From the NCBI GenBank assembly GCA_025935925.1, contig JAICUI010000030.1, forward strand, positions 1 to 37,750: 37,750 bases of DNA, written 5' to 3'. Shown here piece by piece: positions 1 through 7,931 of this stretch. Under the pieces are notes generated by a model. That model was not told the DNA's origin. It did no database searches and was given only the letters and a program-made list of their open reading frames with translations. This DNA is from Chloroflexota bacterium (GTDB lineage: Bacteria > Chloroflexota > Limnocylindria > Limnocylindrales > CSP1-4). The stretch's first letter is position 1; the number at the start of each line of letters is the position of its first letter. Made by a program: the position numbers and the translations under genes.

Positions 1-432
1 ATCGCGTACCTGGAGGCGCAAGGTGACACGTGGATGCGGTCGGTCGCGCGCCCGCAGCTCGCCGAGACCCGCCTCGGCGCAAACGACCCTCAGGGTGCGC
101 ATGACTGCAAGCGAGCTAGCGAAGGAATGATGTCACCGCACGACCTGATGACCCGCATCCGTGCGATGGCGATGGCCGGCAGGTCTCGCGTGGCGCTGGG
201 CGACGTCGCGGAAGGGCTCGCGCTGGCGTCGGCCGCCGTCGAGCTCGCGAGACCGACAGACTGGCTGGAGCTTCAGGGGTGGTCGCAGCTCCACCTGGCC
301 GTCGCGCTGAACTCCGCGGGTCGGCGGGACGAGGCCCTCGAGGCCGCGCGCGGAGCGGCGGAGGCCTACCGGGCGAAGGGCCACCTCCTCGGACTGCGCC
401 GCGCCGAGGCGATGCAACGCGCCAGGTCCTGA
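1..432 (+). CDS. C-terminal end of a TPR-repeat regulator (truncated by window start)
   Basis: The frame is open from base 1 and ends at TGA, so only the last 143 residues are present. They are Ala/Leu/Arg-rich amphipathic helices with repeated patterns such as ALASAAVELA and EALEAARGAAEAY, typical of tetratricopeptide helices. Such C-termini are common in large AAA/TPR regulators of the AfsR/cyclase-ATPase type, and a full-length relative of that class lies on the minus strand near 10-13 kb. The protein is cytoplasmic and probably a protein-interaction module. The upstream domains are outside the window, so the exact family cannot be fixed. In-frame ATG codons inside the fragment are probably internal methionines. 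Confidence 0.6.
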   Translation: MAYLEAQGDTWMRSVARPQLAETRLGANDPQGAHDCKRASEGMMSPHDLMTRIRAMAMAGRSRVALGDVAEGLALASAAVELARPTDWLELQGWSQLHLAVALNSAGRRDEALEAARGAAEAYRAKGHLLGLRRAEAMQRARS

Positions 433-449
433 CCGGGTTCTGGGCGACG

Positions 450-980
450 ATGAACATGATGACGATCTCCATGGCCACGTTCGAGACCGAGCTCGGGCGC
501 TGCGGCGTCCGCTGGAGCGACGCGGGGATCACCGGCGTGCTCCTCCCGGGCTCGCGGTCGCTCGACGGGCCCGCGGTCCCCTTGGCGGACGTTCCGCCGT
601 TCGTCCGCGGGGCGATCGACGGCATGACCGCGGCGATGGCCGGCGAGCCGGCCGACCTGCGCGACATCCCCCTGGACCTCACCGGCATCGACGAGCTGCG
701 CCAGGCGGTCTACGCGGCGACCCGAGACATCCCGGCCGGCTCGACGCGGACCTACGGCGAGGTCGCCCGCTCGATGGACCGGACCGACTACGAGGGCGCC
801 CGCGACGTCGGCGCGGCGCTCGCGAAGAACCCGTTCCCGATCATCGTCCCGTGCCACCGGGTGCTCGCGGCGAACGGCGCGCTCCACGGCTTCTCTGCAC
901 CGGGCGGCCTGGCGACGAAGCGCCGGATGCTGGAGCTCGAGGGAGCGCCGGGGTACGGCCAGCGGGTGCTGTTCGGGTAA
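450..980 (+). CDS. Methylated-DNA--protein-cysteine S-methyltransferase (Ogt/MGMT type)
   Basis: A 176-residue suicide repair enzyme that would transfer the alkyl group from O6-alkylguanine (or O4-alkylthymine) in DNA to its own cysteine. The PCHRV active-site motif is intact with the acceptor Cys at about residue 135. It is followed by the family pattern G-x-L-x-GFSAPGG-x-x-x-K and a Leu/Glu-rich end. The stretch TYGEVARSMD is the usual winged-helix part that contacts DNA. The N-terminal 80 residues form the poorly conserved RNase H-like domain. The start at ATG 450 gives a family-typical length; ATG 456, 459 and 471 are alternatives, and none has a clear ribosome site. It follows the truncated TPR gene by 17 nt. 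There is no Ada transcription-activator domain. Confidence 0.9.
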   Translation: MNMMTISMATFETELGRCGVRWSDAGITGVLLPGSRSLDGPAVPLADVPPFVRGAIDGMTAAMAGEPADLRDIPLDLTGIDELRQAVYAATRDIPAGSTRTYGEVARSMDRTDYEGARDVGAALAKNPFPIIVPCHRVLAANGALHGFSAPGGLATKRRMLELEGAPGYGQRVLFG

Positions 981-991
981 CGGCACGTCGC

Positions 992-997
992 TATCCT
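992..997 (+). promoter_or_regulatory. TANNNT box (TATCCT) directly before HNH gene
   Basis: TATCCT lies six nt before the GTG start of the HNH gene, and no purine-rich ribosome site can lie between. This is the spacing expected if transcription starts at or beside the start codon (leaderless mRNA). Inferred from spacing; one of seven similar cases in this window. Confidence 0.5.
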
Positions 998-1003
998 GGG
1001 GGC

Positions 1004-1909
1004 GTGGTGAGCGACGCCGATCTCCGGATCCGGCTTGCCGTGTTCGACTGGCTGGCTCGACAACGCGAGGAGCACGGTGAGGCAATTCCGCGTGACCTGC
1101 TGACCAGCTTCGCGCTGGATGGCGTTCGGGTACCACTCGTTGGGCCCCAGGGGATCTTCAAGCCGGCTGCCTGCGAGTTGCCCCTGTCGATCGCCACGAT
1201 CGAGGGCAACTACCCGGACGAGTGGGATGAGGACCGTGGAACCCTGCGTTACGCCTACCGGGGAACGGACCCAAACCACCACGACAACGTCGGACTCCGT
1301 CGCGCAATGCGGGAACGTGTGCCCCTTGTGTACTTCCTCCGGGTCCTGCCGGGACGATACGTCGCGATGTACCCGGTGTTCGTCGTGGGCGACGACTCGA
1401 CGTCACTCGCGTTCACCGTGCAGGTTGAGGACATGGCCGTCACCCACTCCGTGGTCGGCGGGGACCGATACGACGACGCGGCCGGCGCGGTCCGTCGCGC
1501 GTATGTCACGAGGGTCGTGCGGCAGCGGGTTCATCAGGCCGCATTTCGCGAACGAGTCGTTCGTGCGTACCAGGACCAGTGCGCGTTGTGCCGACTCCGG
1601 CACCACCAGTTGCTCGATGCCGCACACATCACGCCGGACAGGGAGGCGGACGCTGATCCGGTCGTGACCAACGGGGTCGCGCTTTGCAAGCTCCACCACG
1701 CGGCATTCGATAGCTACTTCTTCGCGATCAGGCCTGACTACCGTGTCGAAGTGCGGCCGTCGATCCTTGCGGAGCACGATGGCCCAATGCTTGTCGTTGG
1801 CCTCCAGGAGATCCACGATCGGTTGATCGCGCTGCCTCGACAGGCGAACCAACTCCCCGATCGCGAGCGCCTGGCGCGCCGCTACGCCGAGTTCCTTCGC
1901 ACGGCCTAG
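1004..1909 (+). CDS. HNH endonuclease with N-terminal unassigned (PUA/SRA-like?) domain
   Basis: A 301-residue protein with a C-terminal HNH nuclease: CxxC at residues 193-196, the catalytic-type His208 in AAHITPD, and NG-x-ALCKLHH with Cys228, His231 and His232. Together these make a zinc-supported beta-beta-alpha-metal site. This layout fits the family annotated as predicted restriction endonucleases (COG3440). Residues 1-160 hold a separate domain with the segments YRGTDPNHHDN and RVPLVYFLRVLPGRY. In this class such a domain could read modified bases, but I cannot assign its fold. GTG 1004 and the adjoining GTG 1007 are both possible starts; 1004 fits the TATCCT box. No methyltransferase or other restriction subunit is nearby, so a modification-dependent (type IV-like) role is an inference. 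Confidence 0.85.
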   Translation: MVSDADLRIRLAVFDWLARQREEHGEAIPRDLLTSFALDGVRVPLVGPQGIFKPAACELPLSIATIEGNYPDEWDEDRGTLRYAYRGTDPNHHDNVGLRRAMRERVPLVYFLRVLPGRYVAMYPVFVVGDDSTSLAFTVQVEDMAVTHSVVGGDRYDDAAGAVRRAYVTRVVRQRVHQAAFRERVVRAYQDQCALCRLRHHQLLDAAHITPDREADADPVVTNGVALCKLHHAAFDSYFFAIRPDYRVEVRPSILAEHDGPMLVVGLQEIHDRLIALPRQANQLPDRERLARRYAEFLRTA

Positions 1910-1923
1910 CGAGCCCGCCTCCG

Positions 1924-2883
1924 CTAGCGGGACACCGCGGCGGCATACCGCGCCGCTAGCGCCTGAAGAGACGCCACGAGTTCGGGCGGCTCCGTGACCC
2001 GGAAGGGTGCGCCGAGCATCCCGAGCCACGACGCGAGGAGCTCCGCTGTGTCTGCCCCGGTGTGGATGACGCACGTGTTGTCGTTGATGGACTCGACCGT
2101 TCCGATCCAGGGCCCGAGCCGCTCGACCAGTTGCGCCGCCGGCGCGTGGACGATGACCCGCGCCTGGAACTTGCGCGCCTCGGGTGGGACGCCGCGGGCG
2201 ACCAGCGCCTCGGCCTCGGCGTTGGTGAGGGGGCGAGGGGTGAAGCGGGCGCCTGCCGAGATCCCCGGGCGCATCCGGTCGACACGGAACGTCCGCCAAT
2301 CCGCTCGATCGAGATCCCACGCGACCAAATACCACCGCTGCCCCGCGTTCACCAGCCGGTAGGGCTCGGCGCGGCGCGCTGACGCGGCCTGCTTGCGGTC
2401 CGAGTAGTCGAACCGCACCTGGAACCGCTCGCGGGCAAGACGCGCGAGCTCCGAGAGCATCGCCGGATCCACCGTCGGGCCCGGCTGGCCCCGACGGACC
2501 TGCATCGTCACGGATTGCACGGTCGCGACCTGGCGCCGCAACCGCGGGGGCAGCACCTGCTCCAGCTTCGCGAGCGCCCGCAGCGACGACTCCTCCAGGC
2601 CTTCGACCGCCCCGCCCGTCGCGGTCCGCATCGCGATCGCCACCGCGACCGCCTCGTCGTCCTCGAGCAGCAGCGGCGGCATCGACGTCCCCGCCTCCAG
2701 CCGGTAGCCGCCCACCGAGCCGCGGGTCGCGTGGACCGGGTAGCCGAGGTCGCGCAGGCGCTCGATGTCGTTCCTGACGGTGCGCGGGCTGACCTCCAGG
2801 CGCGAGGCCAGCTCGGCCCCCGTCCAGTCGCGCGGCGTCTGGAGGAGCGAGAGCAGCCGGAGGAGTCGCGACGACGTCGACAT
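1924..2883 (-). CDS. YafY-type HTH/WYL-domain transcriptional regulator
   Basis: A 319-residue DNA-binding regulator. Residues 5-60 form an HTH_11 winged helix (WTGAELASRLEVSPRTVRND). The middle holds the WYL domain, with the literal motif RWYLVAWDLDRADWRTFRVDRM split across about residues 183-204, and a WCX-type C-terminal extension follows. WYL domains bind ligands, in some cases nucleic acids, and several family members control phage-defence or DNA-damage genes. The start is ATG at 2883, where HTH homology begins. A TAGTAT box lies 7 nt upstream and no ribosome site is visible, so the mRNA may be leaderless. It is divergent from the MFS exporter, which it probably regulates, and convergent with the HNH gene with a 14-nt gap. 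Confidence 0.9.
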   Translation of the reverse strand: MSTSSRLLRLLSLLQTPRDWTGAELASRLEVSPRTVRNDIERLRDLGYPVHATRGSVGGYRLEAGTSMPPLLLEDDEAVAVAIAMRTATGGAVEGLEESSLRALAKLEQVLPPRLRRQVATVQSVTMQVRRGQPGPTVDPAMLSELARLARERFQVRFDYSDRKQAASARRAEPYRLVNAGQRWYLVAWDLDRADWRTFRVDRMRPGISAGARFTPRPLTNAEAEALVARGVPPEARKFQARVIVHAPAAQLVERLGPWIGTVESINDNTCVIHTGADTAELLASWLGMLGAPFRVTEPPELVASLQALAARYAAAVSR

Positions 2884-2890
2884 CAGTGAA

Positions 2891-2896
2891 ATACTA
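2891..2896 (-). promoter_or_regulatory. TANNNT box (TAGTAT) before WYL regulator
   Basis: Read on the minus strand, TAGTAT lies 7 nt before the ATG of the WYL regulator with no Shine-Dalgarno. This suggests a -10 element driving a leaderless transcript. It sits between the regulator's start and the inverted repeat at 2903-2925. Confidence 0.5.
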
Positions 2897-2902
2897 CGCG
2901 CC

Positions 2903-2925
2903 ATTAGGCACGTTTTCGACCTAAT
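2903..2925. promoter_or_regulatory. Inverted repeat ATTAGG-N11-CCTAAT, candidate operator
   Basis: Perfect 6-bp arms separated by 11 nt, in the 91-nt region shared by the divergent WYL regulator and MFS exporter. AT-rich arms stand out in this very GC-rich DNA. The arm-to-arm distance suits a dimeric winged-helix regulator. Likely an autoregulatory site (inference). Confidence 0.5.
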
Positions 2926-2974
2926 CGCGCGAGACACTTCGCCGGTCAACACAAGACCAGGAGAGGTGCTCCCA

Positions 2975-4648
2975 GTGTCCAGCCCAGCGACACCGGCCTG
3001 GAGCGGCGCGGCGGATACGCCGCCCGTCGTGCTCCCCCACCCCGTCCGCATGCGCGTCCTCGGCGCCGTCATGGTGGGCGTGTTCCTCGGCGCGCTCGAC
3101 CAGACGGTGGTCGGCACCGCGCTCCCGAAGATCATCACGGACCTCGGCGGCAACGGCCTCTACACGTGGGCGTTCACCGCCTACCTGCTGACCTCGACGA
3201 TCAGCGGCCCGCTCTACGGCAAGGTGTCCGACCTGTTCGGCCGGCGGCCCGTGTTCCTGTTCGGCATCGGCGTGTTCATGGTGGGGTCGGTGCTCGCCGG
3301 CCTGTCGCAGGAGATGTGGCAGCTCGTCGCCGCGCGCGGGATCCAGGGCCTCGGCGCCGGCGCGCTGTTTCCGATCGCGATGGCGATCATCGCCGACGTC
3401 TTCGCCCCCTCCGAGCGCGGCCGGTACCAGGGGCTGTTCGGCGCGGTGTTCGGGCTGTCGAGCCTGCTCGGCCCGGCGATCGGCGGCCTGATCACCGACA
3501 CCATCGGCTGGCCGTTCGTGTTCTTCATCAACATCCCGGTCGGGCTCGTGGTCCTGTTCACGGTCCGGCGCAACCTGCCCGCGTACCACCTGTCGAACGC
3601 GAAGCCCAAGATCGACTACGTCGGCGCGGCGCTGTTCACGGGCGCGCTGGTGCCGATCCTCGTCGGGCTGACGAACAAGGGGTCGGCCGATTGGACCGAG
3701 CTGACCGTCGGCGGGCTGATCGGCGTGGGGCTCGCGATCCTCGCGGTGTTCGCGCTGTGGGAGTCGCGCGCGGCGGAGCCCATCGTCCCCCTCGGGCTGT
3801 TCCGGAACCGCGCGTTCACGGTGTCGGTGGCGTCCGTGTTCCTGGCGTCGTTCGGGTTCTTCGCCGCGGTCGTGTTCCTGCCGCGCTGGCTCCAGGTGGT
3901 GGGCGGCGCGTCGGCGACGGTGTCCGGGTACCAGATGCTGCCGCTGCTCGGCGGGCTGATCTTCTCCGCCGTCGCCTCGGGGCAGATCGTGGCGCGCACC
4001 GGTCGCTACCGGTTCCTGCTGTTCGGGGCGCTGCTCACGACCGCGGCCGGTCTGGCGATGCTCACGCAGCTCCGCGCCGACACCCCGCTGCCGATCATCT
4101 GGGCGTGGATGTTCGTGACCGGGATTGGCGTGGGACCGACGTTCGCGGTGTTCCCGCAGATCGTCCAGAACAGCGTCGAGATCCGGCACATCGGCGTGGC
4201 GTCGTCGAACCTGTCGTTCTTCCAGTCCGTCGGCGGAACCGTGGGCCTGGCGATCACCGGGACGGTGTTCGCGTCGTCGCTGGCTCGCGAGGTCCCGGCG
4301 TCGATGGGCGCGGCCGGGCTGCCGCCGCAGGTGGCCGGGGCGCTGGCGTCCGGTGCCGGTTCCGGGGCCGGGCTGGGGGCGATCACGGGCGTCGGCGACC
4401 AGGGCGCGGCGCTCCTCGGGTCGCTGCCGGAGGCCCTGCGGCCGCTCGTCGAGCCGTACATCCCGGCGATCGTCGCGGCGATCCACGAGGCGTTCTCGCT
4501 GGCGACCGCTGCGACGTTCTCGGTGGGGATCGTGACCTGCCTCGTGGCGTCGGTGCTGGTGCTCGCGTTCCGCGAGTCGCGGGCGACCGCCGAGCAGCGG
4601 GACCGGGAGCCGGCGATGGACCCGGAAACGGAGTCCGCAGCGGCCTGA
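2975..4648 (+). CDS. DHA2-family MFS multidrug exporter (14 TM)
   Basis: A 557-residue integral membrane protein that would export drugs or toxic metabolites by proton antiport. Seen: the family signature LDQTVVGTALPKI in TM1, the motif A segment GKVSDLFGRRPVF, GIQGLGAGALFPI (motif B-like), and motif C-type GPAIGGLITD. A long series of hydrophobic helices continues to the end. The length and the extra central helices fit the DHA2 (EmrB/QacA) subfamily of 14 TM segments. GTG 2975 is chosen because AGGAGAGG at 2959-2966 lies 8 nt upstream; an N-terminal Pro/Ala-rich cytoplasmic tail follows. It is divergent from the WYL regulator and its leader holds the ATTAGG inverted repeat. The substrate cannot be told from sequence. 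Confidence 0.92.
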   Translation: MSSPATPAWSGAADTPPVVLPHPVRMRVLGAVMVGVFLGALDQTVVGTALPKIITDLGGNGLYTWAFTAYLLTSTISGPLYGKVSDLFGRRPVFLFGIGVFMVGSVLAGLSQEMWQLVAARGIQGLGAGALFPIAMAIIADVFAPSERGRYQGLFGAVFGLSSLLGPAIGGLITDTIGWPFVFFINIPVGLVVLFTVRRNLPAYHLSNAKPKIDYVGAALFTGALVPILVGLTNKGSADWTELTVGGLIGVGLAILAVFALWESRAAEPIVPLGLFRNRAFTVSVASVFLASFGFFAAVVFLPRWLQVVGGASATVSGYQMLPLLGGLIFSAVASGQIVARTGRYRFLLFGALLTTAAGLAMLTQLRADTPLPIIWAWMFVTGIGVGPTFAVFPQIVQNSVEIRHIGVASSNLSFFQSVGGTVGLAITGTVFASSLAREVPASMGAAGLPPQVAGALASGAGSGAGLGAITGVGDQGAALLGSLPEALRPLVEPYIPAIVAAIHEAFSLATAATFSVGIVTCLVASVLVLAFRESRATAEQRDREPAMDPETESAAA

Positions 4649-4677
4649 CATCCCGTTCCCTCGCAATTCCCGGTGCC

Positions 4678-4697
4678 GGGCGCCCTTCGGGGCGCTC
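4678..4697. terminator. Bidirectional hairpin terminator, TTCG loop
   Basis: GCGCCC (4680-4685), loop TTCG, GGGCGC (4690-4695), extended by GG at 4678-4679 pairing (one wobble) with TC at 4696-4697. It sits between the convergent MFS and lipoprotein genes. A second small hairpin, CCCGG-TG-CCGGG, precedes it. No U-tract, as is usual in high-GC genomes. Confidence 0.5.
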
Positions 4698-4709
4698 GGC
4701 GCCTCCGCG

Positions 4710-4931
4710 CTACGGTGCGACGGTGGGGTTCGGGGCGACCGTGGCGTTCGGGGCGACGGTCGGATTGGGGGCGACGGTTGGGTTCGGGGCGACCGTGGGG
4801 TTCGGGGCGACCGTGGGATTGGGTGCGACGCTCGGTCCAGGTCCCGTTGTCGGCCCCGTGCACGCGGCGGTCGCCAGGACCATGCCGACGAGCAGCCCCC
4901 GGACCGCCGGCCTCGAGCGCATCAGCCTCAT
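4710..4931 (-). CDS. Small lipoprotein with tandem VAPNPT repeats
   Basis: A 73-residue predicted secreted protein. It has a basic n-region (MRLMRSR), a hydrophobic segment (GLLVGMVLATAA) and a cysteine at the lipobox position (TAAC, a slightly unusual lipobox), so it is probably lipid-anchored on the outer face. The rest is six or so copies of a six-residue unit of the type VAPNPT, and the protein ends right after the last copy. Start ATG 4931 has no ribosome site; an AAGATT box lies 6 nt upstream. It is convergent with the exporter. The protein could be a short wall spacer, or the remnant of a longer lipoprotein whose functional domain was lost. No function can be assigned. Confidence 0.5.
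   Translation of the reverse strand: MRLMRSRPAVRGLLVGMVLATAACTGPTTGPGPSVAPNPTVAPNPTVAPNPTVAPNPTVAPNATVAPNPTVAP
4717..4842. repeat. 18-bp tandem repeat, about 6-7 copies
   Basis: Imperfect head-to-tail copies of GCGACGGTGGGGTTCGGG. The first six keep the GCGAC start and the G-rich end, and the seventh is degenerate. Each copy encodes six residues (VAPNPT-like) on the minus strand inside the small lipoprotein. Copies differ mostly at third codon positions, which suggests selection on the protein. Copy number is likely to vary between strains. Confidence 0.85.
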
Positions 4932-5277
4932 GCGGCGAATCTTGCGCTTGTTCCCACCAGATCGGTGGCTCGTGACCGATATCCACGTCCCGAGCCCAAA
5001 TTGGAGCTCGTCGACGCCGTCGTTCAGCCCACGGGAGCTCCATCCGTGCTCGAGCGAGGGCGCCGGATCCGTCGCGGCGTCCGAAGATCGTGGATAACGG
5101 TCAGGTGCATCGGAAGTGACAGGACCGAGGGCGCCGCGGACCAGACCCGAGGACACGAGGAGGGCGCGGAGCTCAACCCTGCGTCGCCCTCGTGCCACGC
5201 GGTGCTGAAACGCGCCCGGTAGGCGACCCGCACCGCGGCAACGCCCGCGGACCCGGCAAGCCGGTCGACTGGATCAA
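4932..5277. other. 346-nt divergent intergenic region, no gene seen
   Basis: Lies between the small lipoprotein (minus) and the protein kinase (plus). No frame shows the strong third-position G/C bias of real genes here. It must hold the kinase promoter, but I see no convincing -35/-10 pair. AAGATT at 4938-4943 (minus strand), 6 nt before the lipoprotein ATG, is a weak leaderless -10 candidate. Confidence 0.5.
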
Positions 5278-7026
5278 ATGGTGATCGCCGGAAGCCGACT
5301 CGCGGGTCGGTACCTGCTCTTCGAGCCCATCGGCGCCGGCGGCATGGCAACCGTCTGGCGGGGTCTCGACCTGCGCCTCCGCAGGCCGGTGGCCGTCAAG
5401 CTCTTGCGCGAGCCCTTCGCGGAGGACCCGGACTTCGTCCGGCGCTTCGAGCGCGAGGCGCGCAATGCCGCGAGCCTGTCGCACCCCAACGTCGCGACGG
5501 TGTTCGACACGGGCAGCGACGGCGAGGCCCGATTCATCGTCATGGAGCTCGCCGACGGCCCCACGGTCGCCGACGTGCTCCGAACGCGCGGCCGGTTGCC
5601 GCCTGCATCGGCGGTCGAGATCGCGGCCGCCGCCGCCCGCGCCCTCGCCGCCGCACATCGACGCGGCCTCGTCCACCGTGACGTCAAGCCGGCGAACCTG
5701 CTGCTGCGTCGCGATGGGCGCGTCCTCCTCGCGGACTTCGGCATCGCGCGCGCGCTCGCATCCACGCGCGAGACCGTCCCGGGGATGGTGCTCGGCTCGA
5801 TCCCCTACCTCTCGCCCGAACAGGCGCGCGGGGAGGAATCGACCGCTGCGGGCGACGTGTTCTCGCTCGGCGTCGTGCTGTTCGAGATGCTCACGGGCCG
5901 GCTGCCGTGGACCGCCGACAGCGCCGCGGCGCTCGCGACCGTCCGGCTCACGACGCCGCCCGAGCGCCCGTCGGCGATCGTCGAGGGGCTCCCGCCTGAC
6001 CTCGATCGCATCGTCGGTCGCGCGCTCGCCACGGATCCGGTTCGGCGCTACCCAAGCGCCCGCGCGTTCGCCGAGGCGCTCGAGGCATGGCTCCGACGGT
6101 TCGCCACGGCGGCGCCCGGTCCGACGCCGGACCTCGCCGACACCGTCGGGATCCTGGCCGCCGGCGTACCGGCGGCGCGGGTCATCGCGTCCGCGGAGGC
6201 GAGCCCGAACGCGGCCCGGATGGTCGACGGGCCGGCCATGCCGCCGCCAGCCCGGGAACCGCTGTGGGCGTCGACGCGCGTCCTCGCGCCGACCGGCCCG
6301 GCCGCGCTCACCGGGGCGGCCGACGACGGGCCGTCGCGAAACCGACGCGTCATCGCCGCCGCCATCGCCCTCGCCTGCGTGGCCCTGTTCGTCCCGCTGC
6401 TGCTCCTCGGGATCCTGCCGGGCGGGCGGGGCAACGGGCCGGGCGCCAGCTTCGACGCTGGTGGCGTGGCGCTCGCGACCCTGCCGCCGTCGACCGTCCC
6501 GGTCGCGCCCGCGCCGACCGCCTCGCCGAGCGCCTTGGCCCCGACGCTGTCGCCGAGCCCGACAGCGACGCCGTCACCGACCCCCCGCCCCACGCCGCAG
6601 CCGACGCCGCGTCCCACGCCGAGGCCGACCCCTCGGCCCACGCCGAACCCGACCCCGCGACCGACACCACGCCCGACGCCGGCACCGACGCCGCGTCCGT
6701 CCGCCACCGGGCCCGCGACCGCCGTTGCGAGCTTCTACGACGCCGTCGCGCACCACCGCTGGGCCACGGCGATCGCGCTGTGGTCACCGCGGATGCAGGC
6801 GCAGTACCCGCCGGACGAGTGGCTGATCGGGCGGTTCCGGCGCACCACGCGCATCGACATCACCCGCCTCCAGACGATCGCGATCAACCGCGACGCGGGC
6901 ACCGCGAGGGTCGCCGTGTCGCTCACCGAGTACCGCACGGTCGAGCCGTCGCCCCGGAGCTTCACGGGATCGTGGGACCTGGTGCGGATCAACGGCCGCT
7001 GGCTGCTCGACCAACCCCACTTCTGA
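5278..7026 (+). CDS. Transmembrane Ser/Thr protein kinase with NTF2-like extracellular domain
   Basis: A 582-residue Hanks-type kinase. All catalytic motifs are present: Gly-loop IGAGGMATV (18-26), VAVK with Lys41, HRDVKPAN (Asp135), DFG (153-155) and SPEQARGE in the activation region. A juxtamembrane linker leads to one TM helix at about 358-380. A Pro/Thr/Arg-rich linker (PTPRPTP type) follows at about 420-475. The C-terminal 100 residues ([19 protein letters not shown]..., ending [10 protein letters not shown]) look like an NTF2/SnoaL-like sensor domain. Classic PknB has PASTA repeats instead, so the ligand is probably different. It would phosphorylate cytoplasmic proteins in response to an outside signal. 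The start at ATG 5278 has no ribosome site. No partner PP2C phosphatase is in the window. Confidence 0.92.
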   Translation: MVIAGSRLAGRYLLFEPIGAGGMATVWRGLDLRLRRPVAVKLLREPFAEDPDFVRRFEREARNAASLSHPNVATVFDTGSDGEARFIVMELADGPTVADVLRTRGRLPPASAVEIAAAAARALAAAHRRGLVHRDVKPANLLLRRDGRVLLADFGIARALASTRETVPGMVLGSIPYLSPEQARGEESTAAGDVFSLGVVLFEMLTGRLPWTADSAAALATVRLTTPPERPSAIVEGLPPDLDRIVGRALATDPVRRYPSARAFAEALEAWLRRFATAAPGPTPDLADTVGILAAGVPAARVIASAEASPNAARMVDGPAMPPPAREPLWASTRVLAPTGPAALTGAADDGPSRNRRVIAAAIALACVALFVPLLLLGILPGGRGNGPGASFDAGGVALATLPPSTVPVAPAPTASPSALAPTLSPSPTATPSPTPRPTPQPTPRPTPRPTPRPTPNPTPRPTPRPTPAPTPRPSATGPATAVASFYDAVAHHRWATAIALWSPRMQAQYPPDEWLIGRFRRTTRIDITRLQTIAINRDAGTARVAVSLTEYRTVEPSPRSFTGSWDLVRINGRWLLDQPHF

Positions 7027-7071
7027 GCGGCGGCCGGGTGCCCGCCGGACCGGACCGTCTGCCGCGGGGTG

Positions 7072-7776
7072 TCAGCCCGCCCGGGTCGCGATGCCGCCGA
7101 TGATCTCGGCGAGCTCCGCGGGCTTCGACCACATCGGCCAGTGGCTGGTCGGCAGGTCGATGTACGTCACGTTCCGCAGCTCGCGCAGCCCCGCCAGCCA
7201 CGTCCAGTCGGGATGCTCCGCGGCGGCCTGCTTGTACTCCGACGACGGGAACCCTGTCGCGATGACGGTGCTCGGGATGTCGTTGCGGGCATCGTTCGTC
7301 AACTCGGCCGCCTGGCGCAGGACGCCGCCGGGCACCGGGACGGCGCGCTCGCGCATCGTGGCCAGCTGTGCCTCCGACAGCCCGTCGAGGTTCTCCTCCG
7401 CCTGGATGTCCTCCCAGACGAAGTCCTTGTCGCCCTCGAGGCTCGGGTCGAGGGCGCCCTTGCCGGGCGCGGTGTCGACGTACACCATCGCGGCGATCCG
7501 CTCGGGCACCCGGTCGCTCGCCGCGTAGCCCGAGAACCCCGTCGCGCTGTGGACGGCCAGGACGACCGGCCTGCCCGCCGCCTCGACGGCGTCGACGATC
7601 GCCTGGACGTGGTCGTCCATCGTGATCGAGGAGCGGTCGGCGTCCTTCGACTCGAGGCCCGGCAGGGTGATCGCGGTGACGTCGTGGCCGGCGTCCCGGA
7701 GCCTGGCGGCGACGTCGTCCCAGGCCCATGCACCGAGCCAGAAGCCGGGGACGAGGATGATCGGGGCGCTCGACAT
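7072..7776 (-). CDS. Alpha/beta hydrolase (salicylate-esterase-like)
   Basis: A 234-residue cytoplasmic hydrolase. It opens with the fold's first strand and oxyanion loop (IILVPGFWLGAWAW). The nucleophile elbow AVHSATGFSG puts the catalytic Ser at about residue 80, and the catalytic His is in TSHWPMWSKP near the C-terminus. The pattern is that of small carboxyl-esterase-like proteins of the Abhydrolase_6 group. The substrate is unknown. Start ATG 7776 is supported by a textbook AAGGAGG six nt upstream. It is convergent with the kinase gene. It follows DoxX on the same strand, but a strong hairpin lies between them, so it probably has its own promoter. Confidence 0.88.
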   Translation of the reverse strand: MSSAPIILVPGFWLGAWAWDDVAARLRDAGHDVTAITLPGLESKDADRSSITMDDHVQAIVDAVEAAGRPVVLAVHSATGFSGYAASDRVPERIAAMVYVDTAPGKGALDPSLEGDKDFVWEDIQAEENLDGLSEAQLATMRERAVPVPGGVLRQAAELTNDARNDIPSTVIATGFPSSEYKQAAAEHPDWTWLAGLRELRNVTYIDLPTSHWPMWSKPAELAEIIGGIATRAG

Positions 7777-7858
7777 GGCGAAGCCTCCTTGCGGGCAGGG
7801 CGGGGGCGTTCGCGATCGAGGATCGCACCCGAACCGGTCGAGGGACGTCAGGAATCGA

Positions 7859-7887
7859 CACGCCCCGGGGAGGAGTCCCGGGGCGTG
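7859..7887 (-). terminator. Strong 11-bp GC hairpin after DoxX
   Basis: Arms CACGCCCCGGG (7859-7869) and CCCGGGGCGTG (7877-7887) are perfectly complementary with a 7-nt loop. It lies 44 nt past the DoxX stop on the minus strand and before the hydrolase gene. Only a weak T-rich stretch follows. Probable terminator or mRNA-stability hairpin. Confidence 0.55.
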
Positions 7888-7931
7888 CGTTGCGGGGCGG
7901 CCGTCTGACCGGCCTGGAACGGGGGCCTCGG

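Noticed and set aside
4717-4842. Tandem repeats as a CRISPR-like array
   Set aside because: Units are contiguous, without unique spacers, and keep a reading frame; they are coding repeats.
2921-5097. Large open frames overlapping the MFS gene on both strands
   Set aside because: They are shadows of the MFS gene; their products are Arg/Gly/Pro-rich with no membrane helices.
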